A stretch of DNA of 64,000 nt from assembly GCA_018417955.1 (NCBI GenBank), contig JACTVC010000001.1:1612001-1676000 (forward strand), given 5' to 3'. The notes beneath the pieces are model-generated. The model did no database searches. It was not told the origin of the DNA and was given only the letters and a program-made list of their open reading frames with translations. The stretch is from Laccaria trichodermophora (taxonomy: Eukaryota; Basidiomycota; Agaricomycetes; Agaricales; Hydnangiaceae). Positions 35,450 through 47,356 of this stretch are shown piece by piece. A program made the position numbers and the translations under genes. The stretch's first letter is position 1. Each line of letters starts with the position of its first letter.

Positions 35450-38400
35450 TCAAACAACAGGCAACGTATCCTTCCACCGCTCCGCCACCTCCGTCCCCTT
35501 GAACACCTCATGCAACACCTCATTCACATTCTCCACATACACGAACCTATTGATTGTTTATTCCGCATCAGATTTCCAGCGTGAATAAGAGAATAAGAAA
35601 AGACAACAAACCTGATCCCCGTCTTAACACTCTCAGGCACGTTCTCTTCTATATCCGCGCGATTCGCAGAGGGCGCGATGATGGTTTTTATACCTGCCCG
35701 ATGAGCAGCTAGGATCTTCTCTTTCAGACCGCCGACGGGGAGGACTTGGCCTACGAGGGATATTTCGCCTGTCATTGCTGTGGTGTGTTTTAGCTCGGTT
35801 TCTTACGAAGAAGAGGAGGGAGAAAGAAAGAAAGAAAGAAGAAAACGCGAGAGAAAACTCACCAATATCAGGACAAACCCTAACACCACTAAACAAACTC
35901 ACAAAAGCCGTCAATATAGCCGTCCCCGCACTGGGCCCTTCCTTCCCTATACTCCCCTCAGGCATATGCACATGTATATCCTTATCCGTCAAAAACTGCT
36001 CGTTCGCCGAAGTGGTGATGCCCAGATCGTACGCATGCGATTTAACCCAGCTCAACCCGATCTGCGCAGACTCTCGGATGACTTCGCCTAGTTTGCCGGT
36101 TAGTTGCAGGGATCCTTTGCCTGGCATGCTCTGTATTCGTTCCGTCACTAGTTTTGGTATGGACAGGGAGAAAGAAGGAAGGAAAACGTACCATAGCTTC
36201 AACAGGCATGACGGCACCCGACCCGTTACCCAGGTACCCTAGACCGGTACTAACGCCAGGAGGAGGCGGGTGTACGTACATCCTGTCTTTTTGGTATACA
36301 GGTGGACCGACGTAGTCTTTCAAGTTTGAGGGTGTGATGCGCACGTGGATGTCTGAAGGGATTGGCATGGGTGAGCGGAGGTGAGTCGTTATCGGTTTTG
36401 TCTTTTCTTGTGTGGAAGAGGAGGGGGGAGGGGGAATGTTGGGAGGGGGTTCTTGCGAGGGGACAGATTGCGTGGATGCTTCTTCTGAAGCCGTTGACGC
36501 TGAAGTGGTTGTTGATGTCGAATCAGCAGCAGCAGCAGCTTCGAGCTCAGGCTTCTTCGGCTCAGGGAACGTTTCTTCCCCCAACTCCTTGACCAACTTC
36601 AACGCCGCCTTCCTATATATCTTAAACGTCCCCATCAGCCTTTTTTCCATTTCCTCGCCTAGAAGAAAAAACGCACCTTATCAATATGTTTCTTCAAATT
36701 CCTAACCCCACTCTCTCGACAATAATACTTGATTAACACATCCACTGCCTCCTTATCCAATTCCACATCTGCTCCTCCAAGACCAGAAGCATCCTTTGCC
36801 TGTGGTCCCAAATACCGCGAAGCGATGACCGCTTTTTCCTCAGATACGTATCCGGAAACTTCGAGGACTTCCATACGGTCCAAAAGAGGCGCAGGGATAG
36901 TGTCGAGGTTATTGGCCGTACACACGAAGAGAACGCGTGAGAGGTCAACTGGGACGTCCATGCTATTCCATCAAAACATTCATCAACATCCTAAAAAGAG
37001 GAGAGAAGAGAAAGAAAACCCACTAATGGTCCAAAAACCCAGAATTCTGCTCAGGATCCAACATCTCCAATAAAGCGCTCGCAGGATCCCCATTGATCCC
37101 CCTCCCAATCTTATCAACCTCATCAATAAGCACCAATGGGTTCTCCGTCTCAACTCTCTTGAGAGCCTGTATAATCTTTCCGGGGAGCGCACCGACATAC
37201 GTCCTCCGGTGCCCTTTGATCTCCGCAACATCCGTCAACCCACCAACCGAAAACCTGAAAAATTGGCGGCCCAACGCACGGGAGATGCTCTTCCCTATAC
37301 TCGTCTTCCCTACTCCAGGAGGACCGACAAGGCAAATAATCTTCCCTTGGACAGTCCCACGCAATTTACCCACCGCGAGGAATTCAAGGATCCGCGACTT
37401 CACTTCGGATAACCCATAATGATCCTCATCCAACACCTTCTCAGCATGCGAAATGTTATAATTCTCTGGCGTATGTCGTCCCCACGGGATCTGGGTCAAC
37501 CAATCCAGGTAATTCCTCGTAACGTTCGCTTCGCTCGCCGCAGGTTCCAAAGACTGCAATTTCGCAATCTCCTCTTCAAACACCTTTTTAACAGGCTCAG
37601 GCATCGCCAGCGCCGCAGCGCGTTCTCGGAACTTTTCGATGAGTTTATCCTTCCCGTCCGTTTCCATTCCCAATTCCTTTTTGATCCCTTTGAGCTGTTC
37701 CATTAGGTAGTACTCTCTCTGCCGTTTGGCGATTTTGCTATCGACGTCACGGGAGAGTTTGCTCTGCAGTTGCGCGTTGATTAGCTCTTTTTTGAGGACT
37801 AGGAGCGCTTTGCGGAGTCGGTCGTCTACTACGAGACTTTCTAATACGTCTTGGAGTTCTTGGACTTCACCTGTTGATACGGCTGCTGCGAAATCCGCGA
37901 GTTTGTCAGGCTCGTCAAAGACGTTTGCGGCTACTTGGTTTATTGAGAAATTGGTGATTTGGTCTCGGAATAAGGGGTTGAGCTGCGCGATGTCTTTGAA
38001 GACGGAGACGATCTCGGACATAAATGCACGTATGTGTTGGTCGTCTCTGGAGTAAGGGGCCGTTTTGAGGTTGGTGATGTTGACGATGGATATTCCATGG
38101 TCGTGTAGGAAGGCGGTTTGTTCCGGGATGGGAGCGAGTGGTGGGGGTGTTGGTGGGGGCGTTGGTAGTTCGCCGGTAGTACTGTCAGAAGTTCCTGTGC
38201 CGATAGGTAGTGGTGCTTTGACTAACTCCGTAATCTTAATCCTCCGATGCGGATAAAGCACTGCCGTCAATCCCTCGCCTTCCTTACCCTCTCCCCCCGC
38301 CGCAGCAAAAACACTCGTAATCTGCGCAAAGACGCCGACGCTGTGAACTGCGTTGACGTCGGTTATCACATCGCTATCCGCGTTTTCGTCTTTCAAGAGG

Positions 38401-38930
38401 AAAGCACCGAGGTAAGGTTGGCCACGCTTCATCATTTCTTTAATAGCGCTGACGACTTGGGGGTTTCGGACGACGACGGCTTTGTAGAACCCTGGGAAGA
38501 GGGGACGGCGGGCGATGGGTAGGGCGAGGACTTGGGGGTAGATTTCGGGGACGGATTGTTTGGCTATCGAGCTTGAACTCGAGGCAGAAGAGGAGGAAGA
38601 CGAGGAGGGTGGTGGTGGGTTGCTGTCGTTTGCAGAAGGTGGGCCATCGTCTTGAGGTGGTGCCGAGTCGGATGACGAGTTGTCGTCGTTCTCGTTCTCA
38701 GGCTTGTCCTCTGACTCGGATGCAGACTCTGCAGATTCATCTTCTGCTACTGCGTCCTCTTGACCTGGCTTTGGATTAACCCAGCGGGGTGCTCTCGATG
38801 CAAGAGAAGGACGGAGGAGGGTGATGGGTGACGAGGAAAAGGTGCGTCGTGAGTAAGTGTATGGTCGTGAAAGGACGCGACGGGCTGCTGCTGTGCGAAA
38901 GTAGAGAGCCAGGCCAAGCACGCCCGACAT
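35450..38930 (-). CDS. PIM1: Mitochondrial ATP-dependent Lon protease (Pim1)
   Basis: Six exons on the minus strand: 38930-37024, 36962-36677, 36620-36192, 36130-35863, 35777-35612 and 35546-35450, giving about 1050 aa. The first ATG gives an Arg-rich, Tyr/Ser-containing presequence ([20 protein letters not shown]) fitting mitochondrial import. An acidic/Ser-rich linker is followed by the Lon N-domain ([20 protein letters not shown]). The AAA+ module shows Walker [17 protein letters not shown], Walker [15 protein letters not shown] and [20 protein letters not shown]. The protease domain has the catalytic serine in [15 protein letters not shown] and the lysine in [14 protein letters not shown]. 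An insert rich in Ser/Thr/Pro lies between the AAA+ lid and the protease. The enzyme degrades damaged matrix proteins and maintains mtDNA. Nothing looks broken. Confidence 0.95.
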
Positions 38931-39239
38931 CGCGGGCAACAGCGAGCAGACTGATTAGAACGTTAGTTAGTCAGAGCGATTGCAAGCTGTAAAAGTTTTG
39001 CAAGCATGACGCATCATCATGCAGCACAGCCACACACTGACAAAGACACCACGGTCGAGGAGGGAATGTCTTCCGACATATCTTCATCATGTTTCTCCTC
39101 GATAAATGTCCCGCCAACTGCTCTCAAACGGTCGTTTAATTTTTCCGTTATCTATCACCCATGATGGTCGTGTCGCTAAAATCCCTATGCACAAACCCAG
39201 CCTCAAGAAATGCCGCAAAAATTGTTTGAAAAGACAGTG
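38931..39239. other. Intergenic region upstream of Lon
   Basis: This is the presumed promoter of the Lon gene. The right part (from about 39160) already resembles the 51-kb relic and belongs to the duplicated family segment. Confidence 0.4.
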
Positions 39240-40600
39240 ATTGAAAAGTGATCACAGTGTCCTGTGTTCACCAAACATGCACATCTTGATTCAGACGCGC
39301 TCTCGCAGCCATGTCTTAGCATGTCTTCTTCTCTGCATGTCAGTACGGACCCGCCCATTGCCTATCTTCCGTCCGAAGTCGAGGCCAAACACTACTATAC
39401 GCTTCCCTTCCAAGCCGCGCCCTATCGCTCGCTCCAACTCCGATGTCTGGCAGAAGCCAACGGGTGTGGAGGCGAACCTCAAGCCCAAGGAGCTCCTCCC
39501 TCTCGGGGCCCATCCTCTCAGTGCCGTCTGGGAAAACACTCTAGCACCTTCCCTCGACTCAGCCACCAAGTCCAGGTCTCGCTTCTCGACTCATGTCTCA
39601 TCGGCGTTTCAGGCGAGACTTCTTCTCCCTTTGTCTTGGTCGGAGTCAAGCACAACACTCTCGTTGGCCACGCCGCACTAGGCCAATCTATTCTTGTTGA
39701 GAATGGTTTCGACGACGTTCATGTTATCATCCTCCAGTCGGTGTTCTCTTTCTTCAGTTTTAAGGCCCTGTATAAGCCTGCCAACCCCGTCTTCGCCGTT
39801 CGCGAGCTTCTCCACCTCCCTTGGCACCTTCATCTGCCGAGTCACCCAACTTAAAGGGGACACCGGAGGCTTCTTCTTCCTCGACAAGGCCAAGCCTGAT
39901 GTTCTCTACTTCCTCACTGCAAGACACGTTCTATTCGATCTGACCAGGAAGAGAACGAGCTCGTTATCTTCCGGAAGAATGCCATGTTCATGGGGAAGGC
40001 CGGTTTTTGAGAGTCACTGCAAGGCAATTGAGTCTGCGATTATCGGTCAGCAGCTCACCATCGACCAGCTCAACAGGCGCCTGGAGGCTGCTCAGAAGAT
40101 GGAGGATTAGGAAGAAGCTGCGATGGAGAAAGGCTGATATCGCGAACCAAGTGGCGCGGCGAACAAAGGCCATTGAAGCTTATCAAAAGTTGCTCATCGA
40201 CGTCGCCAGGGACTGGAAGGACGAAAGGAATCGTATCATCGGGCATGTCATTTTGTCTCCACCCATCTGCTTCGACTATGGCGACGAATGCTTCACTGAT
40301 GACTGGGCCGTCTTTGAAGTTTATCCCTCTATGATCGGCAAAAGCTCAACTTTGTCGGGAACGCCATCGATCTTGGCTTTGCGTGGATGGACCCGTCGTT
40401 CGAATACCCCGGGGACCGACTTCTTCGTTTCAGTGGCCTTGCTTTGGACGAGGAGATGTTTAAACGGACTAATTTGAATCCATCCCCACGGCGACTCGTC
40501 CCCCTTGTCTACGCCGACTCATTGACGTCTAACTTACTATGTTTTCTTTACCACCTTTACAAATGTTATTGCGTATCAAGTACAAGTGATATCTAACTGT
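39240..40600 (+). pseudogene. Frameshifted copy of an agaricomycete-specific protein family
   Basis: Blocks typical of one agaricomycete hypothetical family occur in order but in alternating frames: PPIAYLPSEVEAKHYY, PSKPRPIARSNSDVWQKP, LKPKELLPLGAHPLSAVWEN, FVLVGVKHNTLVGHAAL, GDTGGFFFLDKAKPD, VLYFLTARHVLFDLTR, IIGQQLTIDQLNRRLEAAQ, RNRIIGHVILSPPICFDYGD, FTDDWAVFEVYPS and SFEYPGDRLLRFSG. At least four frame changes (near 39400, 39565, 39800 and 40100) break the gene. The TARHV segment recalls trypsin-like folds, but I assign no activity. CpG is normal here, so the copy is broken but not deaminated. Confidence 0.7.
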
Positions 40601-40829
40601 GTTCTTTCCTCCGTCGTGGCCGAAGCTTCACGTTATTAAAAGCAGTGTACCGCAACTCTCGCTAGCTAATATACCTTCCCATTTCCCAGTTCTATTCACT
40701 GCTATGTCAATTCGAAGCGCTCGCTGAAGCTCGTGACCGACCTTGCTATTTAGGCACGATACCAGATGACCTATGCCATCATGCCTGGTAAACACGCTGC
40801 ACAGCATCAACGCTTTCTTTCGAACCGCC
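40601..40829. promoter_or_regulatory. Upstream region of the NB-ARC-TPR gene
   Basis: This short intergenic region is presumed to hold the promoter. No motif is claimed. Confidence 0.3.
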
Positions 40830-43800
40830 ATGTCTGATTCCAATCGCCCCCGCGAAAACCGTCTGAAGGGCAAGTTTAGGGGACTGCTTGACCGACTCAT
40901 GGGCGCAGACCGCCTACGTATTGAACGCCCACGTCCTAGCGGTTCGAGGTTAGAGTTCATGACTCCCACGTTGTCAGATAGCATACCGACGAGATTTAGG
41001 TCGACATTCACAAGGGCGCTAGGGGGAGGAACGTCTCTGGTGCGTGTTCACAATGCATGAATCAAGTCTTTCGCTCATATCTTTTGTCTTTCGGAATCCC
41101 AGAATGTGTTCCCGGGAGCTCACAACTTCGTTATAAGGGATACAACATTCTATGTGGCTCAAAATGTGTGTATTGTGACGATGGCATTCATGGTTTGAGA
41201 TATTGATTAGACTTTTTGTCAAGATTGAGGTTCATGAACATGCCAGCAGGGGTGAAGATGATTCATCCCTTGTTCCCCAACGACCAAATTCAAGTGCCTT
41301 ATTTACTGGTTATGAGGATGTGCTCAAGAGGCTGATGGATCACTTTGCACCTCAAGGTCAAGATAGATACAGAAAGTCATTTTTGTTGTATGGCATGGGA
41401 GGTGTTGGCAAGACACAGATTTGCCTAAGGTTTGCTGAGAAGATGGCTGGAAGGTTAGTTTATTCACACTCTATGTCACTCAACTTAAAACAAGAACATT
41501 TAGATTCTCCCATGTTTTCTGGATTGATGCATCTTCTGAAGAAACTATAGCTCTTGGTTTAAAAAGTCTTTGCTATCATCCTGAGGCTAAAGCTACTGGT
41601 GTCTCTGTATCTGCTGAGTCTGCCCTTGTGTGGATGGCATCTCTTCAGAGTGAATGGCTGCTTATGTTTGACAGTGCTGATGGTGCACCTGAAGTTGTAG
41701 AGAAATTTATTCCATCTGGTTCTCTGGGTAATATTCTGGTTACTAGCAGAAACAGATCTCTTGGGCGTGTCACATCTTATGAAAACTCTCTGGAAATTGA
41801 TCAAATGGCTGAGGAGGATGCCATATCACTCCTGCTGAAAGCCAGTCATCTAACTGACCAATCAGAGAATGTCCATGATATAGCTCAGCAGATTGTAAAT
41901 GAGCTCTGTTGCCTACCTCTAGCTGTTGATCAAGCAGGATCTTCCATTGAAGCTGGTCTCTGCAGCATTCATAATTATCTCGAGCATCTCTGTCAACATA
42001 GAAAAAAGTTGATGAACCATCCTTCATTTAGAGGGGCATCCCAGTATGACCGTACAGCATATGAGACATGGGATTTGTCATTCAACAAAATTGAGTCAAT
42101 GGCAAACAAGAGATCTGATGAGCATGGTATTGTAGCTGCTCAGGCTGCTATTCTTATTCTTGAAACTGCTGCATTTCTACATCATGAGAATCTAATTGAG
42201 GCTGCTTTTAGGAAGGCTGCCATGGAATACTCTAGAGAAGATCACAAAAGAATGGAACCAGAGGTTGAAACCTGTATTGATCAATTGCTTCAGCTAGAAA
42301 AAGATCAGTCTTGGAATCAATTCTTCTTTCATGAAGGAATCAGGCTTCTTATGTCATTTTCTTTGATCAAGCAGATCTCACCCTCTTCAGGAATTTATGC
42401 TATTCATCCTTTGGTGCATAAATGGAGTAGAGATAGAATGTCCATATCTCAAAAGAAGTGCATGATACAAGTGTCAAAATTGATCCTTGTGAACTGTATT
42501 ACAGATGAGATGACAACTAAGAACATTGCATTCAACAGGCTTCTTGTACCACACATCAAAGCCAATTACCAGTCACAAGATGAAAATGGTTTTGAAAGAG
42601 TGTTTGATGATGATGAATATTTCAAGTTCAGTTATGTTTTGTGTGAAAATGGAAGGTGGAAAGATGCAGAGTATCTTCAATATCAACTTGTAGTAATGAC
42701 AAAAAAGAAGCAGGGGTCAAAGCATCCATCAACACTGACCAGCATGGCAAATCTTGCAGTCATATATGCAGAACAGGGAAAATATGATAAGGCTGAGGAG
42801 CTGGAGCTGAGGGTTTTGGATCTGCATAAAAAGGCACTTGGGTCAGAACATCCATCAACACTGATTAGTATGGGAAATCTTGCAGAAACATATTCAGACC
42901 AAGGAAAACATAAAGAGGCTGAGGAGCTGCAGCTGAAGAAACTGGATTTGTGTGAAAAGTTGCTTGGGCCAGAACATCCATCAACAGTGATTAGCATGGG
43001 AAATCTTGCAAGAGTATATTCAGAGCAAGGAAAATATGCAGAGGCTGAGAAGCTGGAATTGAAAGTTCTGGATCTCCATGGAAAGATATTAGGGCCAGAA
43101 CATCCACATACCTTAACCAGCATGGGTAATCTTGCAGTCACATATACAAAACAGGGAAAATATGATGTGGCTGAGGAGTTGCAGGTGAAGAAACTGGATT
43201 TATGTAAAAAGTTGCTTGGGCCAGAACATCCATCAACACTGACCAGCATGGCAAATCTTGCAGTCATATATGTAGAACAGGGAAAATATGATAAGGCTGA
43301 GGAGCTGGAGCTGAGGGCTTTGGATCTGCATAAAAAGGCACTTGGGTCAGAACATCCATCAACACTGATTAGTATGGGAAATCTTGCAGGAACATATTCA
43401 GATCAAGGAAAACATAAAGAGGCTGAGGAGCTGCAGCTGAAGAGACTGGATTTGTGTGAAAAGTTGCTTGGGCCAGAACATCCATTGACAGTGATTAGCA
43501 TGGGAAATCTTGCAAGAATATATTCAGAGCAAGGAAAATATGAAGAGGCTGAGAAGCTGGAATTGAAGGTTCTGAATCTGCATAGAAAGGCACTTGGGTC
43601 AGAACATCCATCAACACTGGTTAGTATGGCGAATCTTGCAGTCATATATGCAGAACAGGGAAAATATGATGAGGCTGTGGAGCTGGAGCTGAGGGTTTTG
43701 GATCTGCATAAAAAGGCACTTGGGCCAGAACATCCATCAACACTGACCAGCATGGCAAATCTTGCAGTCATATATGCAGAACAGGGAGAATATGATAAGG

Positions 43801-44552
43801 CTGAGGAGCTGGAGCTGAGGGTTTTGGATCTGCATAAAAAGGCACTTGGGTCAGAACATCCATCAACACTGATTAGTATGGGAAATCTTGCAGAAATATA
43901 TTTAGACCAAGGAAAACATAAAGAGGCTGAGGAGCTGCAGCTGAAGAAACTGGATTTGTGTAAAAGGTTGCTTGGGCCAGAACATCCATCGACAGTGATT
44001 AGCATGGGAAATATTGCAAGAGTATATTCAGAGCAAGGAAAATGTGCAGAGGCTGAGAAGCTGGAACTGAAAGTTCTGGATCTCCATGGAAAGATATTAG
44101 GGCCAGAACATCCACATACCTTAACCAGCATAGGTAATCTTGCAGTCACATATACAAAACAGGGAAAATATGATGAGGCTGAGGAGTTGCAGCTGAAGAA
44201 ACTGGATTTATGTAAAAAGTTGCTTGGGCCAGAACATCCATCAACACTGACCAGCATGGCAAATCTTGCAGTCATATATGCAGAACAAGGAAAATATGAT
44301 AAGGCTGAGAAGCTGGAGCTGAGGGCTTTGGATCTGCATAAAAAGGCACTTGGGTCAGAACATCCATCAACACTGATTAGTATGGGAAATCTTGCAGAAA
44401 CATATTCAGACCAAGGAAAACATAAAGAGGCTGAGGAGCTGCAGCTGAAGAAACTGTATTTGTGTGAAAAGTTGCTTGGCCCAGAACATCCACATACTTT
44501 GACTAGCATGGCTAATCTTCAAGCTATATATGAAAAAGCAGAAAAAAAATAA
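40830..44552 (+). CDS. NB-ARC-TPR protein (NLR-like STAND NTPase)
   Basis: Four exons, 40830-41039, 41103-41165, 41224-41453 and 41504-44552, give about 1183 aa. The first exon encodes a basic N-terminus. Exon 2 encodes NVFPGAHNFVIRDTTFYVAQ, a leader motif shared by many agaricomycete NLR-like proteins. The NB-ARC domain shows P-loop LLYGMGGVGKTQICLRF, kinase-2-like WLLMFDSADGAPE, GNILVTSRN and ELCCLPLAVDQAG. From about 42716 the chain becomes fourteen 42-residue tetratricopeptide repeats plus a truncated last one, each with a core like HPSTLTSMANLAVIYAEQGK. The repeats form higher-order groups. By family the NB-ARC acts as a nucleotide switch and the TPRs sense a ligand or partner; the ligand is unknown. 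CpG is normal in exons 1-2 and almost absent afterwards, yet the frame is intact, which argues for selection. Confidence 0.92.
42716..44530 (+). repeat. 126-bp tandem TPR-coding repeat array
   Basis: About fourteen units of 126 bp. By sequence type the order is A B C D, A B C, A, A B C D, A B, where A has VIYAEQGKYDKAEELELR, B has YSDQGKHKEAEELQLK, C has YSEQGKYAEAEKLELK and D has YTKQGKYDVAEELQ. Near-identity between repeated blocks points to recent block duplication or conversion. Confidence 0.85.
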
Positions 44553-44944
44553 GGAGGCTGGACAGCTGCAGATGGACACTCACACAATTCAGAAAATTGT
44601 CAAAAGCATCAGGAAAATAACATGACGTGTGGCACCACGCATCTCACACAAGCCACACTCCCACAAACAATAGTGGGGACATTATACTTGCAGTGGCGAC
44701 TGACCTGCCACAATCATTTGTGGCCCCACAAACTTATCACAATTCTATTGTGGGGCCACAATCTCAAGTTTTGAGTTATCAGACCACACTGCCCACAAAA
44801 AATTGACAAAAAGAGCACGATTATTTATTACCATGCCACTATAGAAACAACAGAAACAATGTATAATACTAATGTAATAACTACCTTGACAACCTAATGA
44901 ATCAATAAGAATGATTAAGAGTACATTCAAGAGGAGCTCACACA
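44553..44944. other. 3' flank of the NLR gene and left edge of the Plavaka island
   Basis: Contains a perfect 13-bp inverted repeat (TTGTGGCCCCACA and TGTGGGGCCACAA, about 44728-44772), possibly part of a subterminal transposon region. No gene is seen. Confidence 0.4.
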
Positions 44945-47220
44945 TCAATCATCCTCTGAATCTTCATCAGGGGAGAGCTGAACATCTGCCTGTATGTCAT
45001 CCCTGATGCCATGGCCCTCCTCCATAAGATTGATGAGGTCCAGGTTCTTGATGAAGGGTGCAGCCAGGTGAACGATCTCTCCCCACTTCCTTGGTGACAG
45101 TTCCTTGATCTTCAGAAGGTATCCATACACATGTTCAGCCCAGGGGTTGATGACAAAATTCTTCTTGGTGGTGTCATTGGCTGATGGTTCCTTTCCATTC
45201 TTCCACAACGTCAATCCGTGTTCCACCTGAACATGCAGTATGTCAATAAGATCAACGTAAGATGGAAGATAAAAGTCAAACCGCTGCTACACAGACCGAC
45301 ATCGCGCCTGTTTGGTCTCCATGGGTTGAGGCAATCTGCATGACATATTGAAGATGGGAAGCAAACATGTCTAGAACAATATCAGAGCGATATGCTCCTG
45401 TCATACTCTACACCTTGTCAGTATCAGAAATCATTGAGGAAAAGAGTGCACCTTTTGATCATGGTAGATAAAAGTTACTTTGAGTAGATTAGCTGCCATG
45501 TATTCTTGAATTTTGATTGTGTCATTGTTGAATGGCTTGTTTGCGAAAAGGTTCTTGAGGTATGCAAGCATGCACTTGCCAATGTCGCTCCTCCAATTTT
45601 TCAGTGCAGACCATGCCTGAGATTAAGATGTATACAAAAGAAGTCAGAAACACAGGTTCATGATCATGAGAGTAGGAAAGCACACCATGAAACAGACAGC
45701 ATCAGTAGCTGGCACTGCCTTGGGAAAGTAGCTGGCCCAAAGTGTCTCAACAACATCATTGAAGTCTGGGTGAGCATTTGCTGTGAATGGTTGATCGATG
45801 GTCCCTGCCCAGTTGCACAGGCCAGGTATGAACTTGTGCTGCCAATCTTTGATGTCACAGCGATGGTTTTCGAAGGGAAGGTCACCATTCACGTAGGTCA
45901 ATTTTGGTGGTTTTTCACTTTTGACTGAAAGTGAAGCATCTGCCGTGGGCTCCACCTTGGCTTGCAGAGTGATCCCCATCTTGGATGAATCATGTTGTGA
46001 GTTGTCAGTGTAAAGGTGATAGACAGGTGACAGCATACCTGAGCTGTTCCCTTTGAGAGACTCTTCTTCACAGTGGCCTCTGTGGTCTTCGATTTGTGAG
46101 CAGATGCGACATTAGTGTCAGTCTCATCCTGCACAAACTCACCCTTGAGTTCATTGTCCAAGTCTTCAGTTACGTCAGGTGAGGATTCCCATTTGTTGGG
46201 TGGCAGAGGGCGCTTCAAATCAACACTGACCAGTTTCTTCCAGTTTGACTTGAGGCCGGTGACCTCTGCGGGTTTTGAGTGCTTCCCTTATTTCGGACTA
46301 GGTAGGGCCGCATTATCAACTGGTGTGTTATCCAAGCACTAACTCTCACCTTTCATTGATGTTGATGGCCACAGTTTTTTGTTTTGTGCTTAGTGGAGCA
46401 GGCGCAAGAGTGGGTTCATCCCTTAGCTGTTCAATCTGTGCACGAAGAGCTCCCCGTTCAGGTTTCTGTGTTTAATGTGAGTTCACCTATAATTAGCACA
46501 ATCAAGTTAACATTCACACACCTTCTCAGCTGCCTTCTTCTTCAACTTCTCCCCTTTCCTATGCATTGCCAGAAACTCCTGAAAAAGACTGGCCTTGTCC
46601 TCATCATCATCCACATCTGCAACCTTTCACCCAGTGTCCTCCATGCTCCCCCCTTCACGTCTAGGTTTGTATTCATCATCGCTTCCACTCTCTCTGCCCT
46701 CAAATCCTTTGTTACTTAAGGTAAAATCGGGTTCAGAGTCTGTCCCCATGGTCGACAAAGGTGGCAACTGGATAAGGTCATTGGTAAGTGCACCCTCTGA
46801 ATTGTCAGCCTCAGCCACTAACTCATTGATGTCCATTTCTTTATACCAGATTCAATGTTATGTTTTATGAAAAAGCAGAGCTGTACCTGCTTCCTCTGCC
46901 TCTCTGGCATGATATCTTCAGTGAGCAGTGATTGTCACAAGGTCGGGGCATGTTGAATTTGCTCTGATCTGATCCTCCCATTGCTGAATTTCATCTTTTT
47001 TAGCAGCAATGCGCAACGATTCTGCATGGGCTTTAGCAGCCTGCTGGTCTTTTTCTACCTTTTCCTCTGCCTCTCTTGCTTTATCAGCTGCAATCTCTTC
47101 CTTGGTGCATCATCGTTTGCAAGAATATCTGTTGTGTAGTTGGCCTAACTCACCATCAGCAGTGACACATCACTTGGGAAGAACCTCTTCAGGCATGGAC
47201 ATTGTAGAAGGCAAGTGGAA
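44945..47220 (-). pseudogene. Transposon-associated accessory protein, partly decayed
   Basis: On the minus strand a series of exons reads outward from an Lys/Glu/Ala-rich coiled coil (about 47100-46940; EEIAADKAREAEEKVEKDQQ). It continues with an acidic/Ser-rich linker (DINELVAEADNSEGALTND) and then LPFENHRCDIKDWQHKFIPG, NWAGTIDQPFTANAHPDFND and GAYRSDIVLDMFASHLQYVM. The last exon is HVYGYLLKIKELSPRKWGEI, ending in an acidic tail at 44945. This domain order is common in uncharacterised ORFs carried by agaricomycete DNA transposons. The 5' end has stops, so the gene is probably defective. It lies divergently beside the transposase. Confidence 0.5.
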
Positions 47221-47356
47221 GAGCAAGGAACAGGGCAGGGGGTTTGGATTGTGTGCTTGTTGCAAAGACACAGCTTATGTTCAACATTTAGCCAGTTTCC
47301 GGTTTCTTCCTTGTGAGTTATAAAATTTCCAACACCTCCTGTGTCAGCATTAATCC

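Noticed and set aside
42683..44509. Long open frames on the minus strand opposite the NB-ARC-TPR gene (194 and 368 codons)
   Set aside because: They arise from the 126-bp periodic TPR repeat, whose antisense happens to lack stops; the Cys/Ser-rich product resembles no family and the sense strand is clearly coding.
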